Of a stretch of DNA of 64,000 bases, positions 61,430 through 64,000 are shown piece after piece; position 1 is the first letter of the stretch, and the number at the start of each line of letters is the position of its first letter. The stretch comes from Clostridiaceae bacterium M8S5 (GTDB lineage Bacteria; Bacillota; Clostridia; Tissierellales; MCWD3). The notes under the pieces were generated by a model. The model had not been told where the DNA came from, made no database searches, and saw nothing but the letters and a program-made list of their open reading frames with translations. The DNA lies in contig CP118523.1 of NCBI GenBank assembly GCA_029227815.1, positions 3,162,001 to 3,226,000 of the forward strand. The letters run 5' to 3'. The translations under genes and the position numbers were made by a program.

Positions 61430-62401
61430 TTAGGCTCTAAATATATCGTTTTCAATATTTGCAAAACTTTCCTCTATATTGTCTTCAAACTCCATTCCAT
61501 TTAAATACTTCATTTCACCTGATATATTGCCAAATTTCAATTTATATGCTATTAGAAATTGATGCTCAAGCCCAAATTTTTCTTTAAATATTTTATTTAC
61601 TTTCTTTAGTCCATATTTACTATCACCAACTATTGGATGACCTATTGATGCTAGATGTACTCTTATTTGATGTGACTTGCCTGTTATTAATTTAACCTCT
61701 AGTAAACTATATTGGTTATTTGCTTTTATTATTTTTACATCTGTCTGTATCTTTTTAGATTCTGAAGTCTCATATTTTGTTATATATGACTTATTCTCAT
61801 CTTTGTTCTTCACTATATAATCTTCTAGCTTAAGATTATTCTTGAGTGTTCCTACAACTAAGCTTCTATAATATTTATCTATATTTTTAAGCCTTATAGC
61901 CTCGTTTACAGCTTTTAATGCTTTATAATTTTTTGCACCTATTACTATTCCTATTGTATTTCTATCAAGTCTATTGCATATAGAAGGTCTGAATACCATT
62001 TCTTCATCTGGATTATATTCACCTTTATTATATAAGTAATTTACTATATCATCTGTTAATGAGCTCTCCCCTGCTTGAGATGGCTGTGATAATACCCCCG
62101 CTTCTTTGTGTACTAGTATTATATTATTGTCTTCATAAATAACTTTTATATGATTTGATGACTTTGATAGTTTATCTTTTTTAGCCCTAAAGCTGTCAAT
62201 CGTATCTTGAGATAAATATAGTTGTATTTTATCTCCAGCTAAAATCATCTCTTTTGGATCAGTTCTTTTACTATTAAGCTTTATTCTCTTTTTCCTGATC
62301 ATTTTATATATGAATGAATTAGGTGCTTTATCCATGTATTTTTTCAGAAATCTATCCAATCTTTGTTCACTTTCATTTTCTTTTATCAATATTTCTATCA
62401 T
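61430..62401 (-). CDS. RluA-family pseudouridine synthase with S4 domain
   Basis: A 323-residue protein: S4 RNA-binding domain (SEQRLDRFLKKYM, RIKLNSKRTDPKEMILAGDKIQLYL), then the catalytic domain with NRLDRNTIGIVIGAKN (about 145-160), containing the nucleophilic Asp. The usual HRLDxxTSG is altered (His to Asn, Ser to Ile), as in some clostridial members. KSHQIRVHLASIGHPIVGDSKYG follows. Modifies uridines in rRNA or tRNA. AGGTGAAA ribosome binding site. Confidence 0.88.
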   Translation of the reverse strand: MIEILIKENESEQRLDRFLKKYMDKAPNSFIYKMIRKKRIKLNSKRTDPKEMILAGDKIQLYLSQDTIDSFRAKKDKLSKSSNHIKVIYEDNNIILVHKEAGVLSQPSQAGESSLTDDIVNYLYNKGEYNPDEEMVFRPSICNRLDRNTIGIVIGAKNYKALKAVNEAIRLKNIDKYYRSLVVGTLKNNLKLEDYIVKNKDENKSYITKYETSESKKIQTDVKIIKANNQYSLLEVKLITGKSHQIRVHLASIGHPIVGDSKYGLKKVNKIFKEKFGLEHQFLIAYKLKFGNISGEMKYLNGMEFEDNIEESFANIENDIFRA

Positions 62402-62662
62402 AATTTCACCTGCTTTTTTCTCTTTAATCTAAACCAAATTATCTATAGAACTCTATTTACAATATATTTATCAATATTCCACGATATTTCATGATAATAT
62501 TTATTATATCATCTTATTGTAATTGAATTATACAGTAATATTATGATATTATAAAAACAGAGTATCTATACACTATGTTTTAAGAATGGTCATCTTATAT
62601 CCATGAGTACTCATAGGTATTGATAAATACATACTAATTAACAGTTTTAAGGGAGTGGTAAT

Positions 62663-63322
62663 TTGAAAAAATTTATTGAATGGTTTAAAGATGGTGTTTA
62701 TGATATTTCTGATTTCTTGATTATGGGTGCTGTTGTTATAGTTGTTGGCGGTATTATAGGTTGGAAACTCCCTATTTTATTTACTGATTCAAATGATACT
62801 AGTATTGCAGCTGTAGAAACACAAAAAACTAATACTGATAGTAAAGGTAATACAGATAAAAAATCTCCTGACAATAACACTGGTGATGTTAAAGATCAGG
62901 ATGGTCAAGATTCTAACGCTGATAGCAATACTACTGATCCAAAAGGAACAGATAAGAATACTGATAAGAATCAAAATAGTCAAAACAATAACAACCAAAG
63001 CAACCAAAGCAATCAAAACAATCAAAACAATGAACAAAAAAATAACAATAATCAAGAACAAAATAATAATGGTGAAACAAAACCACCTAAACAAAACACC
63101 AACGAAGCAACAGTTGTAGAAATTGATATTCCTTCTGGGTCACTTCCTGGAACTATTGGAGATATTTTAGTTAAAAACAATTTAATTGAGTCTAAAAAAG
63201 CATTTTTAGACAAAGCTGTTGAATTAAAATTGGACACTAAATTGAGATCTGGATCTTATAAGATTAAATCAAATAGTTCTCTAGAAGATATAATTTATAA
63301 ATTGGCTTGGAAAAAGAAATAA
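62663..63322 (+). CDS. Membrane-anchored MltG N-terminal-like (LysM-type) protein
   Basis: A 219-residue protein, TTG start with GGGAGTGG upstream. One membrane helix (about 16-34), an Asn/Gln/Asp-rich low-complexity spacer (about 50-148), and a C-terminal domain. That domain (IDIPSGSLPGTIGDILVKNNLIESKKAF ... LRSGSYKIKSNSSLEDIIYKL) matches the LysM-like N-terminal domain of MltG/YceG. The catalytic glycosylase part is absent. It could bind glycan and act as a peptidoglycan or spore-coat accessory (inference). Confidence 0.8.
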   Translation: MKKFIEWFKDGVYDISDFLIMGAVVIVVGGIIGWKLPILFTDSNDTSIAAVETQKTNTDSKGNTDKKSPDNNTGDVKDQDGQDSNADSNTTDPKGTDKNTDKNQNSQNNNNQSNQSNQNNQNNEQKNNNNQEQNNNGETKPPKQNTNEATVVEIDIPSGSLPGTIGDILVKNNLIESKKAFLDKAVELKLDTKLRSGSYKIKSNSSLEDIIYKLAWKKK

Positions 63323-63343
63323 AACTAATGATATTTGTTAAAT

Positions 63344-63375
63344 AAAAGAGCATCTGTAAAAGATTGCTCTTTTTA
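63344..63375 (+). terminator. Intrinsic terminator
   Basis: AAAAGAGCA (63344-63352) pairs with TGCTCTTTT (63365-63373), followed by TATTTTTT. It ends the MltG-like gene. Confidence 0.8.
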
Positions 63376-63454
63376 TTTTTTATTCATGTCATACAGGCGT
63401 CAAGAATATAGTGCTATATTTATTATATTCTATACAAATAGGGAGGATATCACT

Positions 63455-63919
63455 ATGTTAAAACTTAAAAAAACAACAAAAGATGATATTAAAATATTAG
63501 TCAATATTAAGAGAAATGCCTTTGCAAAAGAATTTGAAAAATACGGATTTATTCCTGAAGAAATGATAAGTATTGAATGGCATGAACACATGATAACTAA
63601 AAGTATTTATTATGTAATAGAAAATGATAAAAAAATAATTGGTGGTGTTAATATCTTTAAAGAAAAAGATAAATGTTACCTATGTAGTTTATTTTTAGAT
63701 GGAAAGCTTCAAAATAAAGGATTTGGTACTGATGTAATTAAACTATTAGAAAATATACATGCAGATGTACACAAATGGAATCTAGAGACACCTTCAATGA
63801 GTAAGCAAAATCACTACTTTTATGAAAAGTGTGGATATAAACATATAAACGATATCACTCCAAAAGGTGCTCCCAAAGGATTCTCTTTAAGAGTATATGA
63901 AAAGATAATCAACAATTAA
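63455..63919 (+). CDS. GNAT-family N-acetyltransferase
   Basis: About 154 residues from the ATG at 63455, 7 nt after GGGAGG; an upstream open stretch overlaps the preceding terminator and is rejected. GNAT layout: LKKTTKDDIKILVNIKRNAF, IIGGVNIF, LFLDGKLQNKGFGTDVIKLLE (acetyl-CoA loop QNKGFG) and HYFYEKCGYKHI, the C-terminal aromatic block. Acetyl acceptor unknown. The last 80 bp of the window after its stop show no gene. Confidence 0.85.
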   Translation: MLKLKKTTKDDIKILVNIKRNAFAKEFEKYGFIPEEMISIEWHEHMITKSIYYVIENDKKIIGGVNIFKEKDKCYLCSLFLDGKLQNKGFGTDVIKLLENIHADVHKWNLETPSMSKQNHYFYEKCGYKHINDITPKGAPKGFSLRVYEKIINN

Positions 63920-64000
63920 TAATTGTTTTACTCCACAAAGCAAGTTATTTGATTCTAAATCAAACTTCTTTGAAAACTCCAATATCTATTTCTTAAAAAT

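Noticed and set aside
62883-63119. Ile/Lys/Thr-rich plus-strand frame inside the MltG-like gene
   Set aside because: Out-of-frame shadow of the Asn/Gln/Asp-rich linker of the real gene.

Overview
The window is AT-rich DNA from an endospore-forming member of the Clostridia (Firmicutes). The evidence is strong GGAGG-type ribosome binding sites, frequent TTG/GTG starts, a spore photoproduct lyase gene, a BlaI/BlaR1-type pair, GlpP, S-box and cobalamin riboswitches, and GRAM/YitT/TldD-type families typical of clostridia. I see no rRNA, tRNA, CRISPR array, intact transposase or phage genes. The species cannot be named from sequence alone.

Layout. 1-2.1 kb: the end of a minus-strand operon (alpha/beta hydrolase, glyoxalase-like protein), a gene-poor kilobase, and a small acidic protein. 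2.2-9.9 kb: a sulfur locus with a YeeE/YedE transporter split into two half-genes around tusA, a LysR regulator, an AGCS-like carrier with an apparent AUA start, a CoA-disulfide/persulfide reductase with a rhodanese tail, and a second, fused YeeE/YedE transporter. 10.6-17 kb: glpP plus late cobalamin genes (cobC, cobS, cobU, cobD, cbiB, cbiP) behind a cobalamin riboswitch. 17.3-20.2 kb: an S-box (SAM-I) riboswitch and metNIQ, separated by a duplicated terminator enclosing a small repeat element. 20.3-21.9 kb: a D-Ala-D-Ala carboxypeptidase and a membrane-anchored hypothetical protein.

21.9-42.8 kb is the most unusual part. A four-gene minus-strand operon encodes two secreted Ig-like/FN3 proteins sharing a C-terminal cohesin-like domain, a 2771-residue protein joining a subtilisin protease to a giant RHS/YD shell with a variable C-terminal toxin-like tip, and a small translationally coupled candidate immunity gene. 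Downstream lies an archipelago of small immunity-like genes and their decayed relatives. These are bracketed by copies of a short dispersed repeat and interrupted by a TraX-blaR1-blaI cluster with its own operators.

42.8-64 kb: a MITE-like 650-bp element, splB, a DUF4397 protein, two paralogous tiny membrane proteins, DUF378, a nitrilase-family amidase and the TldD/TldE pair. A second cobalamin riboswitch follows, controlling an AspT-like transporter with succinyl-CoA synthetase (sucCD) and YitT. Then come a PH/GRAM-like small protein with a broken copy, an ATC-hydrolase-like enzyme, CCA-adding enzyme (apparent CTG start), Nudix-like protein, uridine-kinase-family enzyme, CBS protein, RluA-type synthase, MltG-like protein and a GNAT acetyltransferase.

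How the genes work together: the left third imports and handles sulfur (thiosulfate-like anions, persulfide, methionine), with methionine uptake under SAM control. Cobalamin controls both its own late synthesis/salvage and a succinate/succinyl-CoA module. The central region looks like a contact-dependent or secreted polymorphic toxin locus with a history of tip and immunity exchange.
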